Below are positions 15,159-22,956 of a stretch of DNA of 42,270 nt, piece by piece; the first letter of the stretch is position 1; the number at the start of each line of letters is the position of its first letter. This stretch comes from a virus, in the IMG/VR virus record IMGVR_UViG_3300028844_005921, positions 1 through 42,270 of that record; one strand, given 5' to 3'. A program made the position numbers and the translations under genes. The notes under the pieces were generated by a model that was given only the letters and a program-made list of their open reading frames with translations, did no database searches and was not told where the DNA came from.

Positions 15159-16219
15159 GTTAGTGACTCTCCTGCCATAGTTTCTTCTTCTTGAATAAAT
15201 TTGTAAAAGTGTTGCACTGCAACTTCTTTGTTTTTAGCTTCTACTTCAAAATCTGCATACTCAAGCATTGGAATAGCCAATGACATCAACTCTTCATCAT
15301 GATACATATCAGAGTGTGCATTTGGCTTCATCCAGTAATTTTCATTATCTATTGTAAAAGACTGAGATTTATGAAATAGAGGACGTACATCACCCCATGT
15401 TTTTACTGCTTCTTTGAAGAAATCATCATTCACAGTAATATGGGTAACTTCATCCCTAATCTTTTTATTAACTTTTTTACCTGATGAATTGATAGCTTTT
15501 TCAGAGGTACGCATACGATGGCAAGCATAATGATGAATGTCTAGGCAAGTTCTAATAGGAACTCGTTGGGCAAGCTCTAGTGTATGTTCAATATCGTATC
15601 CGTTTGGTTTGTCTTCATTTTCAACAGTGAGACATTCTTTAGCATAGTCTGAAAGATAGTCGAAATGTGTGGCGAAACGCTTAATACCATCAATGTGTTT
15701 GCCCCCATATAGCCCTTGAAGGTGAATATTCATTGCAAAATCTTTAGCAGGGATACCCATCAGAATACCGTATAAAGCATGATATTCTAGATCTTTAACG
15801 GAGTTTTCAACTACCTGTGGGTTATTAGACGCAAGAACTGTATACTGCCCTGGATGAACAGATAAACGAATTTCATGCTCTTTAGCAATGTCACCTGCTT
15901 GTTTTAGAAGTTTAGCAATCTCTGGCATGATTTCTTCGTACCAAGGTTCTGTAAATTCTAGGGTATAGCAAGGGAACAGCTCAGAAGAGATTCTGAAACT
16001 ACGTAAGTTTTTAGGTTGTTTTGTAAAATATGTAGAAAGAATATCTACTAGTTTTGTGCAATTTTCAATAGCTTTGGATTGAACACGTTCTTTACCTCCA
16101 TCTTTAAGAGCATAAGTTTTAGTAGTTGTGCCAAAATTATATCGTTTTGCAAGTTTTGGGTCATGAAATTGGCAGCATTGAGACAGCCGCCAATCTGTTT
16201 GTGATTGGTTAAAATACAT
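15122..16219 (-). CDS. uvsE: UV damage endonuclease (UvdE/UvsE family)
   Basis: UVDE nicks DNA 5' to UV photoproducts, starting an excision repair that does not need UvrABC. The family motifs are in place in a TIM-barrel arrangement: FRISSELFPCYT, EIRLSVHPGQYTVLASNN, YHALYG, AMNIHLQGLYGGK, LTVENEDKPNGYD, and CLDIHHYACH with metal-binding His and Asp. The start at 16219 gives 365 aa and is preceded by TAGGAGAT. The longer in-frame start at 16252 falls within the -10 box of the upstream promoter and is unlikely. The gene is transcribed from its own promoter at 16244-16272. Its product would protect the phage genome in sunlit water. Confidence 0.92.
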   Translation of the reverse strand: MYFNQSQTDWRLSQCCQFHDPKLAKRYNFGTTTKTYALKDGGKERVQSKAIENCTKLVDILSTYFTKQPKNLRSFRISSELFPCYTLEFTEPWYEEIMPEIAKLLKQAGDIAKEHEIRLSVHPGQYTVLASNNPQVVENSVKDLEYHALYGILMGIPAKDFAMNIHLQGLYGGKHIDGIKRFATHFDYLSDYAKECLTVENEDKPNGYDIEHTLELAQRVPIRTCLDIHHYACHRMRTSEKAINSSGKKVNKKIRDEVTHITVNDDFFKEAVKTWGDVRPLFHKSQSFTIDNENYWMKPNAHSDMYHDEELMSLAIPMLEYADFEVEAKNKEVAVQHFYKFIQEEETMAGESLTCKKFGNTGVKQ

Positions 16220-16243
16220 ATTATCTCCTACTTGTATTTTATA

Positions 16244-16272
16244 AGTATACAATAAGTGAGAGTAATAGTCAA
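16244..16272 (-). promoter_or_regulatory. Sigma70 promoter of the UV endonuclease gene (TTGACT-17-TATACT)
   Basis: Reading leftward, TTGACT (16272-16267), a 17-nt spacer and TATACT (16249-16244) would start transcription near 16237, 18 bases before the preferred ATG at 16219. The box also overlaps the 3' end of the frameshifted cupin gene. Confidence 0.75.
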
Positions 16273-16301
16273 ATCTTATTTTCTTTCAATATCCAGTTCT
16301 G

Positions 16302-17039
16302 TTAAGTTATCACCAATCCAGGTTTCAATAATTTTAACTTCTGTATCTGTTGGGTTTTGTAGCTGTGCCAGTCACCTTTTTGAATAAAAGCGCTTTGTCC
16401 TGCCACTAATACCTTCTCACGCTCATAGTCACTTGCTATATTTATAGTATTAATAAATATTTTTCCAGAGACTACAACCCAATGTTCTGACCTATCTTTG
16501 TGTTTTTGCATAGACAAACTTGATTTAGGATTAACTATAATTTCTTTTGTAAGGAATCCTTCTCCATGAGATAAAATTATATATTTGCCCCAAGGTCTTT
16601 CTACTTCTGGACGAGAATAGTTTTTTAATAGTGTAGAGCTAGAATTTTTCTTATCTTCTCCCCCAATACCAAAAACAAAGCTAACGCTATCATCAAGTCT
16701 GTAAGTCTCTAGTTCTGGTATATTCTCTACTGTTCTATCTCCTCCATTAGCAAAAATTACTTTTCTATTAGGATATTTTATCATAGCTTGCTTAATAGCA
16801 TCTATAGCAGTTCCATCTCTGTCATCAAAAGCAATAACATGATCTACCATTTCTAAATTTTCTAAAACACAGGCACGTTCATCCCATAACATAAATGGCT
16901 TGCCTTTTTTCCGGGCAAGCCATAAATCAGAATTTAAACCAACAATTAAAACATCTCCCAGCTTCTTTGCTTCTTGAAATAGGGAAATATGTCCTGAGTG
17001 AATAGGGTCAAAACCTCCAGTTACTACAACTATTCTCAT
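16302..17039 (-). CDS. Cytidylyltransferase-like nucleotidyltransferase fused to a cupin (type II PMI-like), C-terminus frameshifted
   Basis: The N-terminal domain (about 1-140) is of the HldE/TagD nucleotidyltransferase type: VVVTGGFDPIHSGHISLFQEA with its HxGH-like site, then GDVLIVGLNSDLWLARKKG. The C-terminal part is a cupin like the mannose-6-phosphate isomerase half of ManC: RPWGKYIILSHGEGFLTKEI, LSMQKHKDRSEHWVVVSG, and FIQKGDWHS. In the window frame it ends in an atypical KLKLLKPGLVIT. One missing A in the run at 16355-16358 would restore NPTDTEVKIIETWIGDNL and a stop at 16276, the family's usual ending. It probably activates or isomerises a sugar for the glycan cluster. The truncation is either an assembly error or a real mutation. 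Confidence 0.8.
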   Translation of the reverse strand: MRIVVVTGGFDPIHSGHISLFQEAKKLGDVLIVGLNSDLWLARKKGKPFMLWDERACVLENLEMVDHVIAFDDRDGTAIDAIKQAMIKYPNRKVIFANGGDRTVENIPELETYRLDDSVSFVFGIGGEDKKNSSSTLLKNYSRPEVERPWGKYIILSHGEGFLTKEIIVNPKSSLSMQKHKDRSEHWVVVSGKIFINTINIASDYEREKVLVAGQSAFIQKGDWHSYKTQQIQKLKLLKPGLVIT

Positions 17040-17048
17040 GTTACTCTC

Positions 17049-17369
17049 CTAATGTATTATTAAATCGTCGTCGGTATAATACATATCCATCCAAATGTTT
17101 CTTATTAAACCAGTTTGTGTGTATACCATAGTAAATGACTCTTTTAAAAATATATTATTACGATATAATTTTTCCATCATCCAACAATCTCTATAAGCTC
17201 GTTGAAGTTCTGTAAATCTTTTTTCGTCTTCCATAGCTTGAGGATAATAATTAGATATTATCTCACCAAAAATTTTTATTTTAGCTGTATCAGAAAGAGT
17301 TAAAACTGCATCAATTTTGTTTTCATCTACTTCACTCAAAATAAGGGGTTTTACTACTGCCATATACAT
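17049..17369 (-). CDS. Hypothetical protein, 106 aa
   Basis: I recognise no family. The protein looks mostly helical and acidic-aromatic, with no signal peptide or membrane segment. Two near-adjacent ATG codons exist at 17369 and 17363; neither has a strong ribosome site. It lies between the HTH-repeat gene (with a stem-loop at 17375-17408 in between) and the nucleotidyltransferase-cupin gene 9 bases downstream. Confidence 0.5.
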   Translation of the reverse strand: MYMAVVKPLILSEVDENKIDAVLTLSDTAKIKIFGEIISNYYPQAMEDEKRFTELQRAYRDCWMMEKLYRNNIFLKESFTMVYTQTGLIRNIWMDMYYTDDDLIIH

Positions 17370-17374
17370 ACACT

Positions 17375-17408
17375 TATAGAGCGGGGTAGTTGCCTACCCC
17401 TCTCTATA
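17375..17408. other. Strong stem-loop between the HTH-repeat gene and the 106-aa gene
   Basis: TATAGAG-C-GGGGTAG (17375-17389) pairs with CTACCCC-T-CTCTATA (17394-17408) around a TTGC loop, giving 14 pairs with one bulged mismatch. In the minus transcript there is no U-tract after it, so it is not a standard intrinsic terminator there; in the plus direction an ATTTTT follows. It may protect the 3' end of the upstream mRNA or separate expression levels within the operon. Confidence 0.6.
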
Positions 17409-17429
17409 ATTTTTACCTTAGCTACTGAA

Positions 17430-18110
17430 TTACTCAGCGGTCTTTGGTGTGTAATCTGATGCAGAAAGACCACGACGAGTTAGAACTGTCTTAACACCAC
17501 GAACTGTCTTACCGAAGTGATCAGCGATCTCTTCAACAGTCTGGCCAAGCATATCCTCGATACCCTCGTAAGGATCGGCCTTTGTGCCCTTCTTATCACG
17601 CTGGTCAGCCTTTAGGCCCATGCTTAGAAGCTTACCACGAACTGAGTTAACAGTCTTGCTAACAGCTTCTGCGATGTCCTCAAGGAACGCACCGTCTTCA
17701 ACCATAGAAGAGATCTGGCTCTCCTCGTCCTCTGTGTAAGAACGTGGGGTAATCTTCTTCTCAGCTGGCTTAATGTGTGAGGTCATCTCAAGTGAGAGAG
17801 CCTTACCATTGATCTGACGAGCGGTGAACTTACCGTCAGCGAAACCTGCAGAAATCTCTTCAGCGGTCTGATTACCAGAATTTGCCTCAAGATAAGCAGC
17901 AAGTGCATCAGTCTCTTCTGATGTGAAGACAGGGGCTGCACCTGGCTTCTTAGGAACGTCGTAACCTAGCTTACGAAGCTTTGCGGTTACTGAACGACGA
18001 GGATAACCGAATTCGTCACAAAGTGACTCGATTACGTCCTCGGTTACGCCACTACCACATACGCCTTCCATGCGGGTGACCATTTCATCTGTATATTCGA
18101 ACTTAGACAT
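17430..18110 (-). CDS. Repeated HTH (SANT/Myb-like) DNA-binding protein, probably abundant
   Basis: The 226-aa protein contains about four copies of a short HTH pattern. Each opens with an acidic aromatic stretch and ends in a recognition helix: EYTDEMVTRM...RRSVTAKLRKLGY, FTSEETDALAAYL...TARQINGKALSLEM, SYTEDEESQISSM...KTVNSVRGKLLSMGL and MLGQTVEEIADHF...VRGVKTVLTRRGL. I recall similar proteins in marine T4-like phages. Its codon use is GC-richer than its neighbours. It has its own near-consensus promoter, a hairpin at the 5' end of the mRNA and an AAGGAG site, all of which suggest high expression. A nucleoid-like or transcriptional role is inferred. Confidence 0.75.
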   Translation of the reverse strand: MSKFEYTDEMVTRMEGVCGSGVTEDVIESLCDEFGYPRRSVTAKLRKLGYDVPKKPGAAPVFTSEETDALAAYLEANSGNQTAEEISAGFADGKFTARQINGKALSLEMTSHIKPAEKKITPRSYTEDEESQISSMVEDGAFLEDIAEAVSKTVNSVRGKLLSMGLKADQRDKKGTKADPYEGIEDMLGQTVEEIADHFGKTVRGVKTVLTRRGLSASDYTPKTAE

Positions 18111-18150
18111 TTTTTCTCCTTATTTGTATTAAAGTTTAAGTTTTTAAATG

Positions 18151-18211
18151 GTTGAGAGTTTTTTTCTCAACGTTATAAAAGGATTATAGCAGTTAAAACA
18201 TGATATAGCAA
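18151..18211 (-). promoter_or_regulatory. Sigma70 promoter (TTGCTA-17-TATAAT) with a 5' mRNA hairpin
   Basis: Reading leftward, TTGCTA (18211-18206), a 17-nt spacer and TATAAT (18188-18183) give a start near 18176. Five bases later the RNA forms GTTGAGA / TCTCAAC (18151-18171) with a 7-base A-rich loop. Hairpins at the extreme 5' end are known to shield mRNAs from degradation. An AAGGAG site precedes the ATG at 18110. Confidence 0.75.
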
Positions 18212-18256
18212 GATTAATGTGACAGTATTTAGTCTTTTGGTCTTTTGTGAAATTCA

Positions 18257-19993
18257 TTAAAAAGCACCTCTTAACACTTCAGTTCTATTTTCCCAATAGT
18301 CTACGACTTTAGTGTTATTTGCTATAGCTTTTTTATATTTGCTACTACTATTATCTCCGTCAGTAATCAAAGCATAGCAGTCTTTTGTGACTGTGTTAGT
18401 GACTTTAAATCCCTTGCTTTCTAGTATTTCAGCAAGATCATTACGAGTCATGTCTAATTTCCCTGTTATACAGACTTTCTTAACTTCGTCGGAATTACTC
18501 TCGAAGTCTATGCTTTGACTCTGCTCTAGTTGAAGAGGAAGGTCATAGACCCATTCTTCATTTGTGTCAAGCCAACTAAGTAGATTTTCTACGGTTTTTG
18601 GCCCAATTCCGTGTATCTGTACCGTTTCGATCTCTCGCAACCGACCGAACGAAGGTATGTGCTTTACGATCAGCTTTGCAGCTGATTTTCCAACACCAGG
18701 GATACCTAAAGATGCAAGAACTAACTCATATGGTTTTGTCTTGCTACGTTGTATTTCTGTTAAAACCTTTTCGCCATTTGCCCCGAGCGTACTCCAATCG
18801 TGAGATTGATATAAATCAACCGGATGTTTCAGCTGCATCTTAGACACAGACGCAGGCCCAAGCCCCTTGATATCAAGAGTCTTGATAAAATGTTCTAACA
18901 ATTTGATTGTGCTATGCTGCGATACATCAGTCACAAACAATTTTGGGCCGACCCTTCGAAGAGCGTGTCCAACAGCTTCTTCGGCATGTCTTTGTTTAAC
19001 TTTGAGATTATGTTGTGAGTGCTGGATAACTCTGTTAAACTTTGGAATTACACCACCTGCACGTTCAATTTGTATCAGGTCGCCAAGGCCCAAGTCATGG
19101 CTTTCCATAAATTCCATATTGTGAAGAGTAACACGACTTACAGTCGCACCGTCAAGCTCGACTGGTTCTACTATACCAGTAGGATTGACAGTCCCAGTTC
19201 TACCAACAACCCAAATCACATTTTGTAGTGTTGTAACAGCAGTTAAACTTTCTTTTTCTTTCAGAGCGACAGCAAAGCGTGGATACTTAGAAGTATAACC
19301 AAGCTTTTTGCACTTTTCCCACTCATCAATTCGGTATACTAAACCGTCTTGAGGGTATTTAGCGCAAAAGTCCTCATCAAAAACAGTTTTAAAGCTTGCT
19401 GCTTTTAGAACTTTCATTTTTGTAGAGTAATTCATCTCAACACCTAGTAATTCGTGAGCGATGAATAGAATATTACGAGAGTGAAACTCTTCTAGGTCAA
19501 GTAACCCAAGTGCTCCACTGACGTAGTTTCTAAAATTTTCTACATCATTATCAGTTACACACTCTCCATTAATCACATAATCGCCAGACATATAATCTGG
19601 TAGACCTTTGATTCCTGGTGTGAGATGTGTAACATCTTCACCGAACTCGCCATTACCACGAGTTAGTGCCATATATAACTTACTATCTTTATAGATTAAC
19701 GTAAGATTAGCTCCATCAATTTTTGGAGTCTCAACAATAAAATCATCCTCTACTTCAGCTTCATCATAAACTTTGCGAAGTGAATACAAAGGAAAAGGAT
19801 GACGCACTTTTCCTGATACCCCTCCAACACGCATGGTTGGGGAGTCAGAATCGTGCCACCCTTGATCTGTTTCTACCTTGAGAAGCTTATCATATAATTG
19901 ATCAAACTCACTATCACTAATTTCTGGACGGTTTACGTCATAATACAGGTGACAGTGGTGAGCAACAATGTTTTTAAGTTCTTCGTATGTCAT
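18257..19993 (-). CDS. ligA: NAD-dependent DNA ligase lacking the zinc finger
   Basis: LigA seals nicks using NAD. At 578 aa it is shorter than the usual 670. Domain Ia (YYDVNRPEISDSEFDQLYDKL region, 17-37), the adenylation site KIDG with Lys91, an OB fold (VGRTGTVNPTGIVEPVEL) and VTLHNMEFM are present. So are the helix-hairpin-helix region (LDIKGLGPASVSKM, GIPGVGKSAAKLI, IHGIGPKTVENLLSW) and a C-terminal BRCT domain (KKVCITGKLDMTRNDLAEIL). The four-cysteine zinc finger normally placed before HFIKTLDIKGLG is absent; that stretch has no cysteine at all. It is expressed from its own promoter at 20022-20051. Confidence 0.93.
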   Translation of the reverse strand: MTYEELKNIVAHHCHLYYDVNRPEISDSEFDQLYDKLLKVETDQGWHDSDSPTMRVGGVSGKVRHPFPLYSLRKVYDEAEVEDDFIVETPKIDGANLTLIYKDSKLYMALTRGNGEFGEDVTHLTPGIKGLPDYMSGDYVINGECVTDNDVENFRNYVSGALGLLDLEEFHSRNILFIAHELLGVEMNYSTKMKVLKAASFKTVFDEDFCAKYPQDGLVYRIDEWEKCKKLGYTSKYPRFAVALKEKESLTAVTTLQNVIWVVGRTGTVNPTGIVEPVELDGATVSRVTLHNMEFMESHDLGLGDLIQIERAGGVIPKFNRVIQHSQHNLKVKQRHAEEAVGHALRRVGPKLFVTDVSQHSTIKLLEHFIKTLDIKGLGPASVSKMQLKHPVDLYQSHDWSTLGANGEKVLTEIQRSKTKPYELVLASLGIPGVGKSAAKLIVKHIPSFGRLREIETVQIHGIGPKTVENLLSWLDTNEEWVYDLPLQLEQSQSIDFESNSDEVKKVCITGKLDMTRNDLAEILESKGFKVTNTVTKDCYALITDGDNSSSKYKKAIANNTKVVDYWENRTEVLRGAF

Positions 19994-20021
19994 AGATAGT
20001 TATCCGTTAATTGTATAAATC

Positions 20022-20051
20022 ATTATACAAAAACTTTTGGGTGTTATGCAA
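20022..20051 (-). promoter_or_regulatory. Sigma70 promoter of the ligase gene (TTGCAT-18-TATAAT)
   Basis: Reading leftward, TTGCAT (20051-20046), an 18-nt spacer and TATAAT (20027-20022) would start transcription near 20015, about 22 bases before the ligase ATG at 19993. The ribosome site is weak (CGGATAAC). Confidence 0.7.
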
Positions 20052-20065
20052 TTTTTAATTGATTT

Positions 20066-20512
20066 TTAAAAGGAGGGAATGTATTTAAATCTTAGAAAAT
20101 CTGCTCTTTTAGTTTTGATATGTTCACAAGTTCCCGAGCGCACAAAAGCTTTTGCGTGCCCTATAGACGAAACTCTTTCAACGCTCCAACAAAATGGAGG
20201 TATAGTAAATTCTTCTGTATAAGACTGATTTTCTAAGACTCTTACAAAAACTTCCCCATCATCTCGTAGATTATGGTTCATCTTTGCAAGATATGTGTAG
20301 ATTTCTAACGCAGTCCCCTCTGAAAGTATTTCCCACGTAGAAATTATATGATACGCTTTTTCAGGATAATGTTCAAGAAAATTATTTTCTTCAATCAGAG
20401 TAATTTTAGGGTTAGTTATAAATTTTTCTACTTGCGCTTTATTTTTTACTATTAACAAGCTTCGTTTGTATTTTTGTTTATTAAGGTAGTTAAGAATTAC
20501 CCAGTCTATCAT
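20066..20512 (-). CDS. Hypothetical protein with a partial methyltransferase-like pattern, 148 aa
   Basis: The middle of this protein (YHIISTWEILSEGTALEIYT followed by a helix and LRDDGEVFVRVLE) resembles the second half of a class I SAM methyltransferase, where a strand, a helix and a loop-strand follow the cofactor site. No glycine-rich SAM motif is visible in the N-terminal part, so it may be a degenerate or non-catalytic relative. It overlaps the small HTH gene upstream by 23 bases. The ligase promoter lies downstream. Confidence 0.45.
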   Translation of the reverse strand: MIDWVILNYLNKQKYKRSLLIVKNKAQVEKFITNPKITLIEENNFLEHYPEKAYHIISTWEILSEGTALEIYTYLAKMNHNLRDDGEVFVRVLENQSYTEEFTIPPFCWSVERVSSIGHAKAFVRSGTCEHIKTKRADFLRFKYIPSF

Positions 20513-20804
20513 TTAGTGCATCTACTAACTTTACTAAGTTTTCTTTCTTATTAAGATTAATACCTTCAATCTCAATGCCTAATAAATCTTCAATTTCTCT
20601 TAGCATTGTCTTGACGGTTTTAGTTTTGCCTTCTTCTTCTGCATCTGGTTTTTGATATATTTTTAATTGAACGAGTTTACTGATTACTGATCGGTATCCT
20701 TTTCCAAAAATTCTAGCTAGATCGTGTACATCTTTAGTGTTTTCTTCCGTATATAATCTAATTAGTTTTGCTTCTTGTTCATCAGACCATGCTTTAATAC
20801 TCAT
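20490..20804 (-). CDS. Small SANT/Myb-like HTH protein, 104 aa
   Basis: Residues 5-50 have the same layout as the repeats of the 17430-18110 protein: an acidic aromatic opening (AWSDEQEAKLIRLYTEE), a helix (VHDLARIFGKGY) and a recognition helix (RSVISKLVQLKIY). The remaining half is charged and helical and may form a dimerisation or partner-binding region. It probably binds DNA as a regulator. It couples to the PC4-like gene upstream by a 4-base ATGA overlap, so the two may work together on transcription. Confidence 0.65.
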   Translation of the reverse strand: MSIKAWSDEQEAKLIRLYTEENTKDVHDLARIFGKGYRSVISKLVQLKIYQKPDAEEEGKTKTVKTMLREIEDLLGIEIEGINLNKKENLVKLVDALNDRLGNS

Positions 20805-21085
20805 TCGTCTGTGTCTCCCTTAAGGTCAAATTCCAGTTGGTTTTCATCATATTCTATAAACCTAGAATACTTTGCATATGTTTCACTAGCAAGTTCGAGT
20901 CCTTCGATTACCGAATCAATTTCTCCTGCATCAAAAGCATAACCTGTTTTAGTAGGATACCAAAATCCTGTATCCCCATCCATTTGATATTCTCTAATAT
21001 GAGTGTAGACCAGTCCTCTAAACTCATTCATAGTAATTTTTACTACATTTCCATTTGGCTTTCTAAATACCTCACATTCAAACAT
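20801..21085 (-). CDS. PC4-like ssDNA-binding transcription cofactor, 94 aa
   Basis: The core matches the PC4/Sub1-like fold: a strand with VVKITMNEFRGLVYTHIREY, then MDGDTGFWYPTKTGYAFD, then a helix (AGEIDSVIEGLELASETYAK). The IREY, the aromatic-Pro-T-K-x-G turn and the final helix are hallmarks of PC4 domains, which dimerise and bind melted DNA. The C-terminal tail is acidic, as in several phage SSB-like proteins. It could act at promoters or on replication intermediates. The neighbouring small HTH gene supports a transcription role. The call is by pattern. Confidence 0.65.
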   Translation of the reverse strand: MFECEVFRKPNGNVVKITMNEFRGLVYTHIREYQMDGDTGFWYPTKTGYAFDAGEIDSVIEGLELASETYAKYSRFIEYDENQLEFDLKGDTDE

Positions 21086-21620
21086 AAATCTGCTCCTTTA
21101 GCCATTTATTAGGTTTACCTACTATATTTAATGTATATCTATCAGTGTTTCCTAGATTTGCGGCTCCATGAGGATAGTTAGGGTTAAAAACCAGTATTTG
21201 CCCTTTTTTTAAGATAACTTCTTCTTTTTCTTTTCCAAAATAAAATTTAAAATTATCGTCTTCATTTAATGCCGCCCAAAGTCTAATAATATCTTTATCG
21301 TCTTTATCTATGTGTAAAGGCGTACTATTTTTTGGAGACTGTTTGAATATTCTTATTCTTGTAGTCTCCATCTTAAAATAATCTACAAGCTCTTTTACTT
21401 CTTTTATACTATATAGTTTTGTATATTGATAGTTTTCTGGAGAGTCTGTCTTTGTACTTTTATATAAATTATTTATCTCTCCATCTGCACTTTTTATTGC
21501 AGTTGCAGTAATAGCATCTTTAAGATCATAATCATTACATTTAAAATATGGAATAGTCCATAATAGTAAAGCCCAAAGATCACCTATTTCTACTTTTTGG
21601 TCAAGAATTTTATAATTCAT
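21078..21620 (-). CDS. 2-oxoglutarate/Fe(II)-dependent oxygenase, 180 aa
   Basis: A double-stranded beta-helix oxygenase pattern is visible: the HxD iron motif in STPLHIDKDD near residue 110, a core strand (KFYFGKEKEEVILKKGQILV) and the distal His with a 2-oxoglutarate-binding Arg in NYPHGAANLGNTDRYTLNIVG. Such enzymes hydroxylate amino-acid side chains, nucleobases or small molecules. It is one of three unrelated-looking 2OG oxygenases in the window. It overlaps both neighbours by 8-11 bases. The substrate is unknown. Confidence 0.75.
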   Translation of the reverse strand: MNYKILDQKVEIGDLWALLLWTIPYFKCNDYDLKDAITATAIKSADGEINNLYKSTKTDSPENYQYTKLYSIKEVKELVDYFKMETTRIRIFKQSPKNSTPLHIDKDDKDIIRLWAALNEDDNFKFYFGKEKEEVILKKGQILVFNPNYPHGAANLGNTDRYTLNIVGKPNKWLKEQIYV

Positions 21621-22956
21621 TAATACTTTGACCCCTAATTCTATTATTTAAATGATCTGCCCCAAAAACTGTTAGAGTTGGATTTTTATCTTGTAATGCT
21701 TTAATCCAGTTATTATTGTAATGATTAGTAAGTTCTTCTAAACTTTGTGTATAATGCGCAGTAACTGTATGAAAAGCATTGCTCCACCAAATTACACTAT
21801 CTTCTGTACCATTTACGCAGTTAGTTACTTTTTCTGGATTTTTTAATATATCACAATATATAAAATGATGTTTTAACTTTTTATAGTCAGTCCAATGAGC
21901 TTTTAGATTATCTGCACTGCCCCAGTTTTCTAACTCTAGCTCCCATAAGTCTTCATAAGATTTTCCTTCTGTTGATGCGCCAAATGTTTCATTAATTTTA
22001 TATTTTTTCTTAGCCCATCTTAAAAAAGCAGGGTAGTCTTCGCCATCCCAGTGTTCTACTAACATTCTTTTAAAAGCTAGTGCTTGCTTACTATAGTCAA
22101 AGTATAGAATCTCTGTATCTTTAAAAAATCCATATTTATTTAAAATAAAATTAGGCTTAAATCCCGCAGCTACAGAATAAAATCTTTTAATAGGCTTTAG
22201 TTCTGCTTTCGTAGTATCTGTATAGTTTTCTGTATTCCAGAAAAATACACAATCTGTAGCAGCACTTAAAATATTATTAATCCAAGTAAGTTGAGTTTTT
22301 AGTTCTTCTATAGATTTTTTTGGATAAGTGTACCTTTTTGTATTTCTAATTTTAGAATGAAAATTATATACTGTTAGATTATTTTCTAATGATACATTAA
22401 TAAAATTCCATCCATCTACATATGTAGTGCATACTTGAGTTTCTTCTGTAGGAGCTAAAAATATAGGAGTATAGTCATCGTGAACATCATGAAGAGATCT
22501 TCTAGCTTTGGCTACTTCAACCATAGTACTTGTGTCTTTACTTCCAAAGTTTGGTTGCCCAAATTGTTTATAGTATTTTAAATTTATAACCATACACTGA
22601 TTATGTAGTCCCCAATAATTGCCATCGCTATCAGCTTGTGAATTATTAGACTGCTTATCAATAATATGTCCAGTTACGAAAAAATCTAATTTACTTATCC
22701 AAGCTTCTATATACTCAAAAAACCGAGAATCTTGCAAAAAATGTCCCACAGCCATTACTACACAGTAATCATACCCTTTTTCTAATGCTTTATCTAAGAC
22801 ACCATTGATAGTTCTGTCTACTAAATATTTAGAACTATCTTTTCCCTTGCCCATATGTCTAATGAAAAACTCTGTTAGTTCTTTATACCGAGTTGCTATA
22901 TTTTGATTAAAAATGTGCTCTCTGTCGTCATAGAGTCCAATTACATAATTATCCAT
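21610..22956 (-). CDS. Hypothetical protein, 448 aa, possible glycosyltransferase-like N-terminal domain
   Basis: I do not firmly recognise this protein. The first 200 residues look like an alpha/beta domain. They include YDYCVVMAVGHFLQDSRFF, a site like those where GT-A enzymes bind nucleotide-sugar, then WGLHNQCMVINLKYYKQFG and DDYTPIFLAP. The rest is rich in Trp, Asn and Lys with no known motif. It has no signal peptide or membrane segment. It lies between two 2OG oxygenases, overlapping each by about 10 bases, so it may supply or share their substrate. Confidence 0.5.
   Translation of the reverse strand: MDNYVIGLYDDREHIFNQNIATRYKELTEFFIRHMGKGKDSSKYLVDRTINGVLDKALEKGYDYCVVMAVGHFLQDSRFFEYIEAWISKLDFFVTGHIIDKQSNNSQADSDGNYWGLHNQCMVINLKYYKQFGQPNFGSKDTSTMVEVAKARRSLHDVHDDYTPIFLAPTEETQVCTTYVDGWNFINVSLENNLTVYNFHSKIRNTKRYTYPKKSIEELKTQLTWINNILSAATDCVFFWNTENYTDTTKAELKPIKRFYSVAAGFKPNFILNKYGFFKDTEILYFDYSKQALAFKRMLVEHWDGEDYPAFLRWAKKKYKINETFGASTEGKSYEDLWELELENWGSADNLKAHWTDYKKLKHHFIYCDILKNPEKVTNCVNGTEDSVIWWSNAFHTVTAHYTQSLEELTNHYNNNWIKALQDKNPTLTVFGADHLNNRIRGQSINEL

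Noticed and set aside
16340-16370. Programmed -1 frameshift in the nucleotidyltransferase-cupin gene
   Set aside because: The bases around the A run do not form an X-XXY-YYZ slippery site and no downstream structure is obvious; a one-base indel is a simpler reading.
17375-17408. Intrinsic terminator for the HTH-repeat gene
   Set aside because: The minus transcript has no U-tract after the stem; the T-rich side belongs to the plus strand. It is kept only as a stem-loop.
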